Of a DNA stretch of 64,000 nt, positions 34,170 through 43,524 are shown one piece after another; the stretch's first letter is position 1, and every line of letters starts with the position of its first letter. The position numbers and the translations under genes were made by a program. The DNA is from Thermodesulfobacteriota bacterium (GTDB lineage: Bacteria; Desulfobacterota; GWC2-55-46). The notes beneath the pieces were generated by a model. It saw only the letters and a program-made list of their open reading frames with translations. It did no database searches and was not told the DNA's origin. Where the stretch lies: assembly GCA_030583865.1 (NCBI GenBank), contig CP129479.1, positions 1,066,744 to 1,130,743 of the forward strand. Direction: 5' to 3'.

Positions 34170-36325
34170 TGGAAATAGACCTCGGACAGGCGAAGACGAC
34201 CTTCCTGGCGGAAAGCCAGGAGCTCCTCGAGGAGATGGAGAGCTCGCTCCTCATCCTGGAGCGGGACCCCGCCGACCAGAACGCCATAAACTCCCTTTTC
34301 AGGGCCGCCCATACGATAAAGGGCTCTTCGGGAGTCCTCGGCATCGAGACGGTCGAGAAGTTCACCCATCTCGTAGAGAACCTCCTTGAGAAGATGAGGA
34401 CCGGCCAGATAAAGTCGGATTCCGGCAATATAGAGCTCCTCCTCCAGTGCAGGGACCACATCTCCAGCCTCATAGCGCTCGCCGCGGACGAAGTCGAGGG
34501 GCTCTCCGGAGACCTCCTCAGGGCCGGCAATGAGCTCTCGGCGAGGCTCGCCGCGTGCCTGGACGAAAAGGATGACGCGCCGGCAGCTCAAATTGAAACG
34601 CCCGAGGCCCTGGGGGGACCGAGCTCCAGGACCGACGCATGGCACATATCCGTCAGGTTCGGAACGAACACCTTGAAAACAGGTATGGACCCCATATCCT
34701 TTATCGCCTATCTGGCGAAGATGGGCGAGGTCGTAAGCATAACCACGCTCTTCTTCTCCATGCCCGGGCCCGAGGAGATGGACCCGGAGGACTGCTATCT
34801 CGGTTTCGAGATAGACCTTAAGAGCGATTTCGACAAGAAGGCCATCGAGGACGTCTTTGATTTCGTGCGGGACGAATCGACCATCCGCATCCTCCCTCCT
34901 TACAGCAGGGTGGCCTCTTACGTGGAGCTCATAAAGGGCATGCCCGAGGACGCGCTCCTTTTAGGCGAGATACTCGTCAAGGGCGGCGTGCTAACGGCCG
35001 GCGAGCTCGAGGAGGCGCTCAAGTACCAGGACGAAAGCCAGGCCGCGGAAAGGCCGCGCATAGGGGAGATACTCGTCGAAGAGGGCGCGACTTACCCTGA
35101 AATAATAAACGCCGCTCTTGAGAAGCAGAAGAAAAACCAGATAGTAAGCGCGAAAGAGGCAGCGACGGTAAGGATTGACGCCGCCAAGCTCGACTCCCTC
35201 ATGAACCTCGTCGGCGAGCTCGTAATAGCCGGGGCGGGCATCGACCAGCACGCCGGAAGGATAGGCGACACGGCCCTGCAGGAGTCGGCCTCCATAATGC
35301 TCCGGCTTGTCGAGGAGATAAGGGAGAGCGCCATGAAAGTGAGGATGGTCCCCATAGGCGAGACCTTCAACCGCTTCAGGAGGGTGGTGAGGGACATAAG
35401 CAAGGAGCTCGGCAAGGAAATAGAGATTTCCATAAGCGGCGCGGAGACGGAGCTCGACAAGAACGTCATCGAGAAGATAAGCGACCCTCTCATGCATCTT
35501 GTGCGGAACGCCGCGGACCACGGCATCGAGACGACCGAGGCCAGAAAGGCCGCCGGGAAGAGAGCGTCCGGGACCATACGCCTGAAGGCGGGCCACGACG
35601 CCGGGTGCATAGTCATCGAGGTCGAGGACGACGGCAGGGGGCTCGACCGCGAGAAGATCGTCGAAAAGGCGGTTGCAAGGGGGCTCGTAGCCGCCGGGCA
35701 GCAGCTCACGGACGCGGAGGCCTTCAAGCTCGTGTTCGAGCCCGGTTTCTCGACCGCCGACGAGGTCACGAAGTTCTCCGGAAGGGGCGTCGGCATGGAC
35801 GTCGTGAGGAAGAACATAGAGGCCCTCAGGGGCACGATAGACATGGAGAGCGCAGCGGGCAGGGGCACGACCGTAAGGGTGAGGCTCCCCCTCACAATGG
35901 CCATTATAGACGGCTTCATGGTGGGGATAGGGCAGTCGCCCTACATCATCCCGCTCGACATGGTCGTCGAGTGCGTGGAGTTGACGGAGGAGGACAGGAG
36001 GGCGGCCGGGAAGAGGAATTACGTGAACCTCCGCGGCGAGGTGCTCCCGTTCATAAGGCTCAAGGACTTCTTCAACGAAACCGGCGCGGACTCGAAATAC
36101 GAGAACATCGTCATCGTCCAGTACGCCGGCCACAAGATAGGGCTCGTGGTCGACGAGCTCTTCGGCGAGGTGCAGACGGTAATAAAGTCGCTCGGCAGGG
36201 TCTACCGGGAGGTAAAGGGCATCTCCGGAGCGACCATACTCGGAAACGGCAGGGTCGCGCTGATTCTCGACGTGCCGAGGCTCATGCAGACCATAGAAAA
36301 GAATTATTTCGCGAGGGCGGGGTGA
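34169..36325 (+). CDS. cheA: Chemotaxis histidine kinase CheA with extra middle domain
   Basis: A 718-residue kinase. HPt domain residues 1-110 (FRAAHTIKGSSG, phosphorylated H48). About 155-250 is a CheA-specific alpha/beta region (WHISVRFGTNTLKTG...). About 265-345 contains two copies of a GspE/MshE N-terminal-like motif: LLLGEILVKGGVLTAGELEE and RIGEILVEEGATYPEIINAA. Then dimerisation (KLDSLMNLVGELVIAGAGID), ATPase (DPLMHLVRNAADHGIE, VEDDGRGLD, GRGVGMDVVRKNIE) and the CheW-like regulatory domain. Start ATG at 34169 overlaps the STAS stop. The mid-protein motif pair is unusual for textbook CheA. Confidence 0.93.
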   Translation: MEIDLGQAKTTFLAESQELLEEMESSLLILERDPADQNAINSLFRAAHTIKGSSGVLGIETVEKFTHLVENLLEKMRTGQIKSDSGNIELLLQCRDHISSLIALAADEVEGLSGDLLRAGNELSARLAACLDEKDDAPAAQIETPEALGGPSSRTDAWHISVRFGTNTLKTGMDPISFIAYLAKMGEVVSITTLFFSMPGPEEMDPEDCYLGFEIDLKSDFDKKAIEDVFDFVRDESTIRILPPYSRVASYVELIKGMPEDALLLGEILVKGGVLTAGELEEALKYQDESQAAERPRIGEILVEEGATYPEIINAALEKQKKNQIVSAKEAATVRIDAAKLDSLMNLVGELVIAGAGIDQHAGRIGDTALQESASIMLRLVEEIRESAMKVRMVPIGETFNRFRRVVRDISKELGKEIEISISGAETELDKNVIEKISDPLMHLVRNAADHGIETTEARKAAGKRASGTIRLKAGHDAGCIVIEVEDDGRGLDREKIVEKAVARGLVAAGQQLTDAEAFKLVFEPGFSTADEVTKFSGRGVGMDVVRKNIEALRGTIDMESAAGRGTTVRVRLPLTMAIIDGFMVGIGQSPYIIPLDMVVECVELTEEDRRAAGKRNYVNLRGEVLPFIRLKDFFNETGADSKYENIVIVQYAGHKIGLVVDELFGEVQTVIKSLGRVYREVKGISGATILGNGRVALILDVPRLMQTIEKNYFARAG

Positions 36326-36401
36326 AATGGGCGGCAGGGCTCGTGCGGCGGAATCGAAGGTCTCAAAAAACTTTATAGATGAATGAAGGAGGTTTTTGAC
36401 A

Positions 36402-38102
36402 ATGGATTTCCTGAAGAACATGAAGACGCGGTCAAAGCTTTTTCTTAGTTTCGCGATGCTGATACTCTTTGTCCTGGGGCTCGGGGTCTTGAGCATAGAC
36501 AGGATAACCGGCATGAGGGACGACATACAGTCATTCTATGACGACAGGTTCGTGCCGACCGTCGACCTCGGTAAGATGAACAACGAACTCGCGTCCCTCC
36601 GGATAGGCGCCCTCCAGATAATGAACGAGAGGGACGCATCCAGGAGGCAGCAGCATTACAACAGCGCCACCGAGTCGGAGACCGAGGTGAATAACCTCAT
36701 CGAGAAATACGGGGCCACTTACCTTACGGATGAAGAGAAAAAGGTATTCGACGAAATGAAGGCCGCGTGGGTGACCTATAACGACTCAAGGCGGAACACC
36801 TTCAAGTGGGCCCTCGACGGCGATTTCGAGAGGTCCAGGCACAACGCCCAGACCGACGCGGGGCCTAAGTTCAACTTGCTCGACTCCAAGCTCGTAAGGC
36901 TCATACAGATACAGGACGAGGTGGGCAGGGAGATAATAGCCGAGGCCAACAGCAGCTTCGCCATGACGAGGAACGTGGTTGTGGTGGCTACCATCCTGGC
37001 CATAGGCATCGCCATAACGCTGGCGCTTGTACTCACGAGCCTCATAGCCAGGCCGCTGGCCGAGGCGACCGCCGCGGCGAACAAGCTCGCCCAGGGCGAC
37101 CTCGACGCTGACATCCAGACCGGCGGCAAGGACGAGATAGGCACCCTCCTCGAGGCCATGAAGAACATGGTCGGGAAGCTCCGCGAGGTCGTCTCGGACG
37201 TAAGGGCCGTCTCGGACAACGTCGCAAGCGGCGCGCAGGAGCTCTCAAGCGGCGCCCAGCAGATATCCCAGGGCTCGACCGAGCAGGCGGCGTCAATCGA
37301 GGAGACCTCGTCCTCGATGGAGCAGATGAGCGCCAACATAAGGCAGAACTCGGACAACGCGCAGCAGACCGAGAAGATAGCCCAGAAGTCCGCTGCCGAC
37401 GCGAAGGAGAGCGGGCAGGCGGTTTCCGAGACCGTGGGCGCTATGAAGGAGATAGCCTCGAAGATATCGATAATCGAGGAGATAGCGAGGCAGACGAACC
37501 TCCTTGCCCTGAACGCGGCAATAGAAGCCGCTCGTGCCGGAGAGCACGGGAAGGGATTCGCCGTCGTAGCCTCGGAAGTGAGGAAGCTCGCGGAGAGGAG
37601 CCAGACCGCGGCCGGCGAGATATCGAACCTCTCGGCGACGAGCGTACAGATAGCCGAAAAGGCCGGCGAGATGCTCGCAAGGCTCGTCCCCGACATCCAG
37701 AAGACCTCGGAGCTCGTGCAGGAGATAACCGCCGCGAGCGCGGAGCAGAACTCCGGCGCAGAGCAGATTAACAAGGCCTTGCAGCAGCTTGACCAGGTCA
37801 TCCAGCAGAACGCGAGCGGCGCGGAGGAGCTTGCCTCTACTTCAGAGGAGCTATCCTCCCAGTCCGAGCAGCTCCAGAGGACAATAGAGTTCTTCAGGCT
37901 TTCCGGGGCAGGCGCTTCAACGAGGGAGAAGGTCACCCCTATAAACAAGGCCAGGCAGTCGAAAATCAAGGCGGCCCATCCGGGCCATAACGCAAGCCTC
38001 GGCGCAGGCGCTCACAAGGCCGTTTCCGTCGTAAACAGCCCCGTCAAGCTCAACCTCGGCACCGGCAGGGACGAGGAAGACGGCGAGTTCGTAAAATACT
38101 AA
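36402..38102 (+). CDS. Methyl-accepting chemotaxis protein with 4HB sensor
   Basis: A 566-residue transmembrane receptor. TM1 is at about 13-33 ([17 protein letters not shown]), a periplasmic four-helix-bundle sensor spans about 34-185, and TM2 is at about 188-208 ([20 protein letters not shown]). HAMP follows ([20 protein letters not shown]), then the long coiled-coil signalling domain with tip [20 protein letters not shown]. Likely methylation regions contain [14 protein letters not shown] and [20 protein letters not shown]. The C-terminus lacks an NWETF-type CheR tether. SD AAGGAGG. Located directly after CheA and before CheW. Confidence 0.93.
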   Translation: MDFLKNMKTRSKLFLSFAMLILFVLGLGVLSIDRITGMRDDIQSFYDDRFVPTVDLGKMNNELASLRIGALQIMNERDASRRQQHYNSATESETEVNNLIEKYGATYLTDEEKKVFDEMKAAWVTYNDSRRNTFKWALDGDFERSRHNAQTDAGPKFNLLDSKLVRLIQIQDEVGREIIAEANSSFAMTRNVVVVATILAIGIAITLALVLTSLIARPLAEATAAANKLAQGDLDADIQTGGKDEIGTLLEAMKNMVGKLREVVSDVRAVSDNVASGAQELSSGAQQISQGSTEQAASIEETSSSMEQMSANIRQNSDNAQQTEKIAQKSAADAKESGQAVSETVGAMKEIASKISIIEEIARQTNLLALNAAIEAARAGEHGKGFAVVASEVRKLAERSQTAAGEISNLSATSVQIAEKAGEMLARLVPDIQKTSELVQEITAASAEQNSGAEQINKALQQLDQVIQQNASGAEELASTSEELSSQSEQLQRTIEFFRLSGAGASTREKVTPINKARQSKIKAAHPGHNASLGAGAHKAVSVVNSPVKLNLGTGRDEEDGEFVKY

Positions 38103-38114
38103 GGGGAGATGGAC

Positions 38115-38615
38115 ATGAGCGCAGCCGAAGCCGTATCTGAAAACATGCAGTACCTTACGTTCAGGCTCGAGGACGAGGTTTTCGCCCTGGACATAACGCA
38201 GGTGAGGGAGGTGCTCGATTTTACCACGGTCACCAAGGTGCCGAGGACGCCGGACTTCATGAGGGGGGTGATAAACCTCCGGGGAAGCGTCGTGCCGGTT
38301 GTGGACATGCGCCTTAAGTTCGGCATGAGCCGCACGGAGCAGACGGTCAACACCTGCATAATAATCGTGGAGATAAGCCTCGATGGCGAGAAACTCGTCA
38401 TCGGGGCGCTCGCGGACTCCGTGCAGGAGGTCATAGAGATAGAGCCCGGGCAGATAGAGCCCCCGCCGCGCATAGGAACGAGGCTCAATACCGATTTCAT
38501 AAAAGGCATGGGCAAAAGGGACGAGCAGTTCATAATCATCCTGGACATCGACAGGATATTCTCTTCCAGCGAGCTCGCTGTAATAAGCGGCGAACCCGCT
38601 GCCGAGAGCGCGTGA
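38115..38615 (+). CDS. cheW: Chemotaxis coupling protein
   Basis: A 166-residue CheW that bridges receptors and CheA. Characteristic segments: QYLTFRLEDEVFALDITQVR, FMRGVINLRGSVVPVVDMRL and IGALADSVQEVIEIEPGQIE. ATG at 38115 has AGGGGA seven bases before it; an ATG two codons earlier is too close to that site. The stop overlaps the start of cheR. Confidence 0.93.
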   Translation: MSAAEAVSENMQYLTFRLEDEVFALDITQVREVLDFTTVTKVPRTPDFMRGVINLRGSVVPVVDMRLKFGMSRTEQTVNTCIIIVEISLDGEKLVIGALADSVQEVIEIEPGQIEPPPRIGTRLNTDFIKGMGKRDEQFIIILDIDRIFSSSELAVISGEPAAESA

Positions 38616-39511
38616 AGCTGGATAAGGACATGGAATACGCGATAAGACCGGTCGATGAAATGGAACTAACGTCCGCAGGGGGCCTCAAGAGGCTTTCAGA
38701 AGGCGACTTCCAGAGGCTGAGCGCGTTCATCCAGCAGGAGCTCGGGATCAAGATGCCGCCGGCGAAAAAGGCGCTCCTCGAGTCCAGGCTCCAGAAGCGC
38801 CTCCGCGCGCTCGGGTGCAAGACCTTCGCCGAGTACTGCGACACGCTTTTCGGCCCGGGCGGCATGGCGCGCGAGCTGGTCTTCATGCTCGACCTGGTAA
38901 CGACGAACAAGACCGATTTCTTCAGGGAGTCCCATCATTTCGACCTGCTCATCCAGAGCATACTCCCTGCATTGGTCCGCGAGTCGGGCCGCCGCGTCTC
39001 GCTCTGGAGCGCCGGCTGCTCGACGGGCGAGGAGCCGTACACTCTTTCAATGGTCCTGAGCGAGTTCGCGTCAAGCCATCCGGGGCTCGGTTTCGATTTC
39101 GACATAATGGCTACCGACATCTCCACGCGCGTGCTTGAGATGGCCTGCAAGGGTATTTACAAGGAAGAGAGGCTCGCGCCGGTGCCGGAAGGCTTCAGGA
39201 GGCGCTACTTCCTGAGGAGCAGGGACAGGTCCTCGGGCCTCGTCCGGGTCGCGCCGGAGGTGCGGGAAAGAGTCAGGTTCTCGAGGCTTAACCTCATGGA
39301 AGATGAGTTCCCGATCGAAAGCCCGCTCGACATAATCTTCTGCAGGAACGTGATCATCTATTTCAGCAAGGAGACCCAGGAGCGGCTGATGTGGAAGTTT
39401 TGCAGTTACCTCAAGCCGGGCGGGTATCTCTTCCTCGGCCATTCCGAGACCCTGAGCGGCCTCGGGCTTCCGCTAAAGAAAGTGGCCGCGTCCGTCTACA
39501 TGAAGTGCTGA
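38612..39511 (+). CDS. cheR: Chemoreceptor glutamate methyltransferase
   Basis: Methylates receptor glutamates with SAM. The 299-residue protein has the all-helical N-domain (LSEGDFQRLSAFIQQELGIK, LESRLQKRLRALGC), the SAM-binding SAGCSTGEEPYTLSMVL, DIMATDISTRVLEMA and FCRNVIIYFSKETQ. The GTG start overlaps the cheW TGA (GTGA); an ATG six codons in is possible. Pairs with CheB and CheD of this operon for adaptation. Confidence 0.93.
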   Translation: MKLDKDMEYAIRPVDEMELTSAGGLKRLSEGDFQRLSAFIQQELGIKMPPAKKALLESRLQKRLRALGCKTFAEYCDTLFGPGGMARELVFMLDLVTTNKTDFFRESHHFDLLIQSILPALVRESGRRVSLWSAGCSTGEEPYTLSMVLSEFASSHPGLGFDFDIMATDISTRVLEMACKGIYKEERLAPVPEGFRRRYFLRSRDRSSGLVRVAPEVRERVRFSRLNLMEDEFPIESPLDIIFCRNVIIYFSKETQERLMWKFCSYLKPGGYLFLGHSETLSGLGLPLKKVAASVYMKC

Positions 39512-39537
39512 CAGGCATTGAGCAGGGGGGAGCAAAG

Positions 39538-40437
39538 ATGCATGACTTTTCGGACCGGGAACTCCTGGCCGTAATCGAAGAAAGGCTTGAGGCGAAGGAC
39601 AGGGCCTACGCGGAGCTCGTCAAGCTTACGGGCAAGCTCGAGGAGCTCAACAGGAAGCTCATCGAGTCGGAGGAGGTCAAATCCAGCTTCCTTTCGAACA
39701 TAAGGAACGAGATCAACAACCCGCTCACCTCTGTCCTCACCATGTCGGAGGTGCTCATGTCGGGCGGCGAGCTGCCGGACAACGACACCCTGAAATCCAT
39801 AATAGGGATGATACACAAGGAGTCCTTCAGCCTCAATTTCCAGCTCCGGAACATCTTCGCCGCCGCCGAGCTCGAGGCCGGCGAGGCGGTGCCCGGGTTT
39901 TCAAGAGTGGACATGGACTCGATACTCAAGGACGCGGTCTCTTCCCTGGGCCACAGGGCGTCGGAAAAGAAGATAACGGTCGGACTTGACGTCCAGGCCG
40001 GGCTTGCCGAGAAGGCCTTCCGGACCGATGCGGAAAAGGTGCACAGGGTAGTCACCAACCTCCTGGCCAATGCCATCGAGTTCAGCCCCGAGGGGGGGGA
40101 CATCTCAATTGCAGCCTCTGCCGAAGACGGGTGGCTCAGGGTGTCGGTAAGGGACCGCGGCCAGGGCATAGACCCCGATGATTTCAAACTGATGTTCGAG
40201 AGGTTCAAGCAGCTTGACAGCGGCGCCTCGAAGCAGCACCTGGGGCACGGCCTGGGCCTTTCGATAGTAAAAGCCACCGTGGACCTCCTGGGGGGGGACA
40301 TATCTGTAGAGAGCAGCCCGGGGAAAGGCGCGCTCTTCACGGTGTCGGTCCCGGAGGCCGACATGGACGTTTCCACAGGCGACATCTCGATGGACGGCGC
40401 CGAGTTCTTCACCCAACCAGAGACCAGAAGGTTCTGA
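39538..40437 (+). CDS. Histidine-kinase-like protein lacking the phospho-acceptor histidine
   Basis: A 299-residue cytoplasmic protein built like a small histidine kinase: coiled coil at residues 12-50, dimerisation helix FLSNIRNEINNPLTSVLTM at 51-69, and an intact ATPase domain (NLLANAIEFSPEGGDI, VRDRGQGIDPDDF, GHGLGLSIVKATVDLLGGDI). In the H box, the position of the conserved histidine is Asn57 (RNEINNPL instead of xHExRTPL), read directly from AGGAACGAGATCAACAACCC. Autophosphorylation at that site is thus impossible. It sits between cheR and cheD, with SD GGGGGG. It could be a pseudokinase regulator, an ATPase, or phosphorylate another protein; that is open. Confidence 0.88.
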   Translation: MHDFSDRELLAVIEERLEAKDRAYAELVKLTGKLEELNRKLIESEEVKSSFLSNIRNEINNPLTSVLTMSEVLMSGGELPDNDTLKSIIGMIHKESFSLNFQLRNIFAAAELEAGEAVPGFSRVDMDSILKDAVSSLGHRASEKKITVGLDVQAGLAEKAFRTDAEKVHRVVTNLLANAIEFSPEGGDISIAASAEDGWLRVSVRDRGQGIDPDDFKLMFERFKQLDSGASKQHLGHGLGLSIVKATVDLLGGDISVESSPGKGALFTVSVPEADMDVSTGDISMDGAEFFTQPETRRF

Positions 40438-40441
40438 CAGA

Positions 40442-40921
40442 GTGCTCCTGAACGCGGTAAAAGCAGGGGGACAGCACTACCTGTACCCGGGGATGCTCTT
40501 TGCCGAGACCGGCCCGCACAGCGTGGTGACCGTCCTCGGCTCCTGCGTCTCGGTCTGCCTGTGGGACCCCGAGAAGAGGGCAGGGGGGATAAACCATTAT
40601 CTGCTCCCATACTGGAACGGAGAGGGCCTGAGGACTCCAAAGTACGGCAACATCGCGGTCCCGAAGCTCATAGAGCGGCTCCTCCAGGCCGGGTGCAGCA
40701 AGTCCAGGCTCGTGGCCAAGGTCTTCGGAGGAGGAGCCGTCCTTGAAAGCTCGGGTATCCTCAACGTCGGGGAGCGGAACATCGCGTTCGCCAGGGGCGC
40801 GCTGGCGGAAGCCGGCATACATATCGCCTGCGAGGACGTCGGCGGAACGCAAGGGAGGAAAATAATGTTCCATACCGGCACCGGAGAGGTGTTCGTAAGG
40901 AAGATAGGGCGGCATGAATGA
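40442..40921 (+). CDS. cheD: Chemoreceptor glutamine deamidase
   Basis: Deamidates receptor glutamines and can modulate CheA/CheC activity. The 159-residue protein has the catalytic Cys35 in [14 protein letters not shown] and His52 in [12 protein letters not shown], plus [21 protein letters not shown] and [20 protein letters not shown]. Starts at a GTG 4 bases after the kinase-like gene. The cheB start overlaps its stop (ATGA). Its presence, without cheC, suggests regulation through CheB or CheY only. Confidence 0.93.
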   Translation: MLLNAVKAGGQHYLYPGMLFAETGPHSVVTVLGSCVSVCLWDPEKRAGGINHYLLPYWNGEGLRTPKYGNIAVPKLIERLLQAGCSKSRLVAKVFGGGAVLESSGILNVGERNIAFARGALAEAGIHIACEDVGGTQGRKIMFHTGTGEVFVRKIGRHE

Positions 40922-41988
40922 CGAAAAAGACAAAGGTGCTCGTAATAGACGATTCCGCGGTCGTGAGGAAGGTCCTCACGACCATAATAGGCTCGGAGCC
41001 CGACATCGAGGTCGTCGGGGCGGCAAGCGATCCCTTTATCGCGGCAGAGAAGATAGCGCACGACGTGCCTGACGTCATAACCCTCGACGTCGAGATGCCG
41101 CGCATGGACGGCATCACCTTCCTGCAGAAGATGATGAGCCAGCACCCGATACCGACGGTCGTCATATCGAGCCTCGCGGGCAGCGGCTCGGAGACAGCCT
41201 TGAGGGCGCTTGAATACGGCGCGGTCGAGATATTGCAGAAGCCGTCCATCGGCACGAAGGAGTTCCTCGAGGAATCGCGGGTGCTCATATGCGACGCCGT
41301 GAGGGCCGCTTCAGTCGCGAAGCTCAGGCGGGTGCCGGTCCATGCGGCGGCCCCAGCCCCAAAGCTGAACGCGGACGCGGTAATCGCGAAATCCAGGCCC
41401 ACGAAGGCCATGCTCCGGACGACGGAGAAGGTGGTCATCCTCGGGGCCTCCACCGGCGGCACCGAGGCGATAAGCGATTTCCTCATGTCCATGCCGCTCG
41501 ATTCGCCCGGCATAGTCATAGTCCAGCACATGCCCGAGAAGTTCACCGCGTCGTTCGCAAAAAGGCTCGACTCCGCGTGCAGGATATCCGTGAAAGAGGC
41601 CGAGGACAACGATACGGTCATAAGGGGGAGGGCGCTTATCGCGCCGGGGAACAGGCACATGATGCTCAAAAGGAGCGGCGCGAGATATTACGTCGAGATA
41701 AAAGACGGGCCCCTCGTATCCAGGCACAGGCCGTCTGTAGACGTCCTCTTCCGTTCCGCGGCCATGTACGCCGGGAAGAACGCAGTCGGTGTCATACTGA
41801 CCGGCATGGGCGACGACGGCTCTCGGGGCATGAAGGAGATGAAGGAGGCCGGCTCGTTCAATATCGCGCAGGACGAGCGCACTTCGGTCGTATACGGGAT
41901 GCCAAAGGAGGCCATAAAGGCCGGGGCAGTGGACTGCGTGCTGCCGCTTAATGAAATAGCTGGGCGGGTCCTGAAGGAATGCGCTTAG
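40918..41988 (+). CDS. cheB: Chemotaxis methylesterase/response regulator
   Basis: Removes methyl groups from receptors when phosphorylated. Residues 1-125 are a receiver (phospho-acceptor D57 in [13 protein letters not shown]). A linker follows, then the methylesterase domain at about 165-355: [14 protein letters not shown] (catalytic Ser), [18 protein letters not shown] (catalytic His) and [19 protein letters not shown] (catalytic Asp). ATG overlaps cheD TGA. It is the last gene of the chemosensory operon and is followed by a 359-base gap. Confidence 0.95.
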   Translation: MTKKTKVLVIDDSAVVRKVLTTIIGSEPDIEVVGAASDPFIAAEKIAHDVPDVITLDVEMPRMDGITFLQKMMSQHPIPTVVISSLAGSGSETALRALEYGAVEILQKPSIGTKEFLEESRVLICDAVRAASVAKLRRVPVHAAAPAPKLNADAVIAKSRPTKAMLRTTEKVVILGASTGGTEAISDFLMSMPLDSPGIVIVQHMPEKFTASFAKRLDSACRISVKEAEDNDTVIRGRALIAPGNRHMMLKRSGARYYVEIKDGPLVSRHRPSVDVLFRSAAMYAGKNAVGVILTGMGDDGSRGMKEMKEAGSFNIAQDERTSVVYGMPKEAIKAGAVDCVLPLNEIAGRVLKECA

Positions 41989-42347
41989 GCCTTGCGCATT
42001 CCGCTGCGGAGGGACGATTCGCAAGCTGACAGACGCTCAAGCTGCCCCGTCGTTTCCGGCGCAGGCAGGCTGCTCCCCAATTCAGGAGACATTGTCTTAC
42101 CTCCCTTTTCCGGTTTGACTTAAATCCCATAAATCTGTATATTATAAGAGGCTTTGGGCGATGCCGGCACAATGGGCCCAGCGTCCGCGGCATGCAGGAT
42201 GCCGGTATTTGAGACAGGTCCTTTCCGGGCTCAGCACGCGACGCGACGCGAATAACCATATGCAGCCCGTTTACCTTATGTAAAAGGCGGGTATCCCCGC
42301 CAGGCCCTTTCCCGGGGGCGACAAAGCCCTGAATTGAGAGGTGTTTC
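41989..42347. other. Intergenic region between cheB and the cytochrome gene
   Basis: The gap of about 360 bases holds the promoter at 42115-42143 and then a leader of nearly 200 bases before the cytochrome start. The leader can form several hairpins (GATGCCGGCA... and GGCGGG...CCCCGCC near 42282-42303). I looked for c-di-GMP (GEMM) and other riboswitch patterns and did not find a convincing match. Confidence 0.35.
42115..42143 (+). promoter_or_regulatory. Sigma-70 promoter of the UshA-cytochrome operon
   Basis: TTGACT, 17-base spacer, TATATT. It implies a long untranslated leader of about 200 bases. Confidence 0.55.
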
Positions 42348-43511
42348 TTGCTGAGAGCCATTTTATGCGCTGTCTCTATTTTACTCTTTCCGGTTGCGGC
42401 TTCTGCGGAAAATAGCGTATTGACCATACTTTATACCGGGGCCATGAGAGGAGAGCTCGAGCCCTGCGGCTGTTCGCCTGAGAACCTTTCGGGCGGGCTC
42501 GCGAGGCTTTCTGGTTTCATAAGCGCGAACGGGGAGAAGCTCGGGCCCTATGTGCTCGTGGACTCTGGCAACTCACTCGGGGACGATTCGCGGCAGGGGA
42601 GGCTCAAGTCGGATGTGGTCGTCAGGTCGTTTTCGCTCATGAAGTACGACGCCGCCGCGCTCTCAAAGCATAATACCCATGCCGGTTCGGGGAAATCGAT
42701 CAAAAAATACGGGCTTAAAGCCGTCGGCGATGTCCCCGGAGGCAAGCGCTCGGTCCGCGTCAAAAGGGGGAAGCTCGCCCTCAATATTATCGCGGACAAT
42801 ACCACCCCCCCGAAAAAAGGCATGCTCAATGTGCTCCTGACGGAGAGGCCCTCATCGGAGTTCGGCCAGGTTGAAGGCTGGGACGTGGTCGTGACCTCCT
42901 CCGGAGAGGTCCTGGACGAGCCCCTTACGTCCGGCAGTGCTATCGTCGTCTCCGGATACCCGAGGGGGCAGAAGCTCGGGGTCCTTACTCTCAGCCTTGA
43001 TGAGAACGGCCGGATTTCGGGGTTCAGCCACCAGTGGCAGGCCCTTGGAAACGATATCAAGGAAGACGCTAAGATACGTGAAATCATTAATGAATATGAC
43101 AGGAAGGTCGCGGAGCTCGTAAGGGACGAGGACATGCCCCAGGCTGGCCTGAGCCCATTCCTCGGGGCTGAGAGCTGCCAGGAATGCCACCGTGCATACC
43201 ACGAGGGGTGGAAGGACACGCGACACGCCGGGGCGTTCGGCACCCTTGAGAGGGCCGGTAAACCCAGGGACCCTGAATGCGTGCAGTGCCATTCCACAGG
43301 CTATGGAGTGGAAGGCGGTTTCTACAGCATCTCAGCCACCCCGAATCTGGCCGGGGTGCAGTGCGAGGCTTGCCACGGGCCGGGCAGGGAGCATGCGAAG
43401 GACTTCAGGCCTATGCAGCCGGCAGGCGAACCCGTATGCGTCAAGTGCCATACGGAGGAGAGGAGCCCGAATTTCAAATACGAGCACTATCTCGAGGGGA
43501 TAGGGCATTAG
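42348..43511 (+). CDS. UshA-like/tetrahaem cytochrome c fusion, exported
   Basis: A 387-residue periplasmic protein. Signal peptide residues 1-20 (ILCAVSILLFPVAASA). Residues about 24-250 resemble the UshA/5'-nucleotidase metallophosphatase fold (ILYTGAMRGELEPCGCSPEN, VLVDSGNSLGDDSRQ), although several canonical metal ligands are not evident. The C-terminal about 120 residues hold four CxxCH haem sites: CQECH, CVQCH, CEACH and CVKCH, as in cytochrome c554-type domains. TTG start at 42348 following GAGGTG. Likely an extracytoplasmic redox protein; the role of the N-terminal part is unclear. Followed by a DsbA-like thioredoxin that could help haem or disulfide chemistry. Confidence 0.85.
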   Translation: MLRAILCAVSILLFPVAASAENSVLTILYTGAMRGELEPCGCSPENLSGGLARLSGFISANGEKLGPYVLVDSGNSLGDDSRQGRLKSDVVVRSFSLMKYDAAALSKHNTHAGSGKSIKKYGLKAVGDVPGGKRSVRVKRGKLALNIIADNTTPPKKGMLNVLLTERPSSEFGQVEGWDVVVTSSGEVLDEPLTSGSAIVVSGYPRGQKLGVLTLSLDENGRISGFSHQWQALGNDIKEDAKIREIINEYDRKVAELVRDEDMPQAGLSPFLGAESCQECHRAYHEGWKDTRHAGAFGTLERAGKPRDPECVQCHSTGYGVEGGFYSISATPNLAGVQCEACHGPGREHAKDFRPMQPAGEPVCVKCHTEERSPNFKYEHYLEGIGH

Positions 43512-43524
43512 ACAAGGAGGACGC

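Noticed and set aside
34991-36526. 511-residue minus-strand ORF opposite cheA and the start of the MCP
   Set aside because: It mirrors cheA; composition and lack of motifs mark it as a shadow frame.
42240-42347. Possible c-di-GMP (GEMM) riboswitch before the cytochrome
   Set aside because: Fragments such as ACAAAGCCC look suggestive, but order and spacing of the conserved blocks do not fit.
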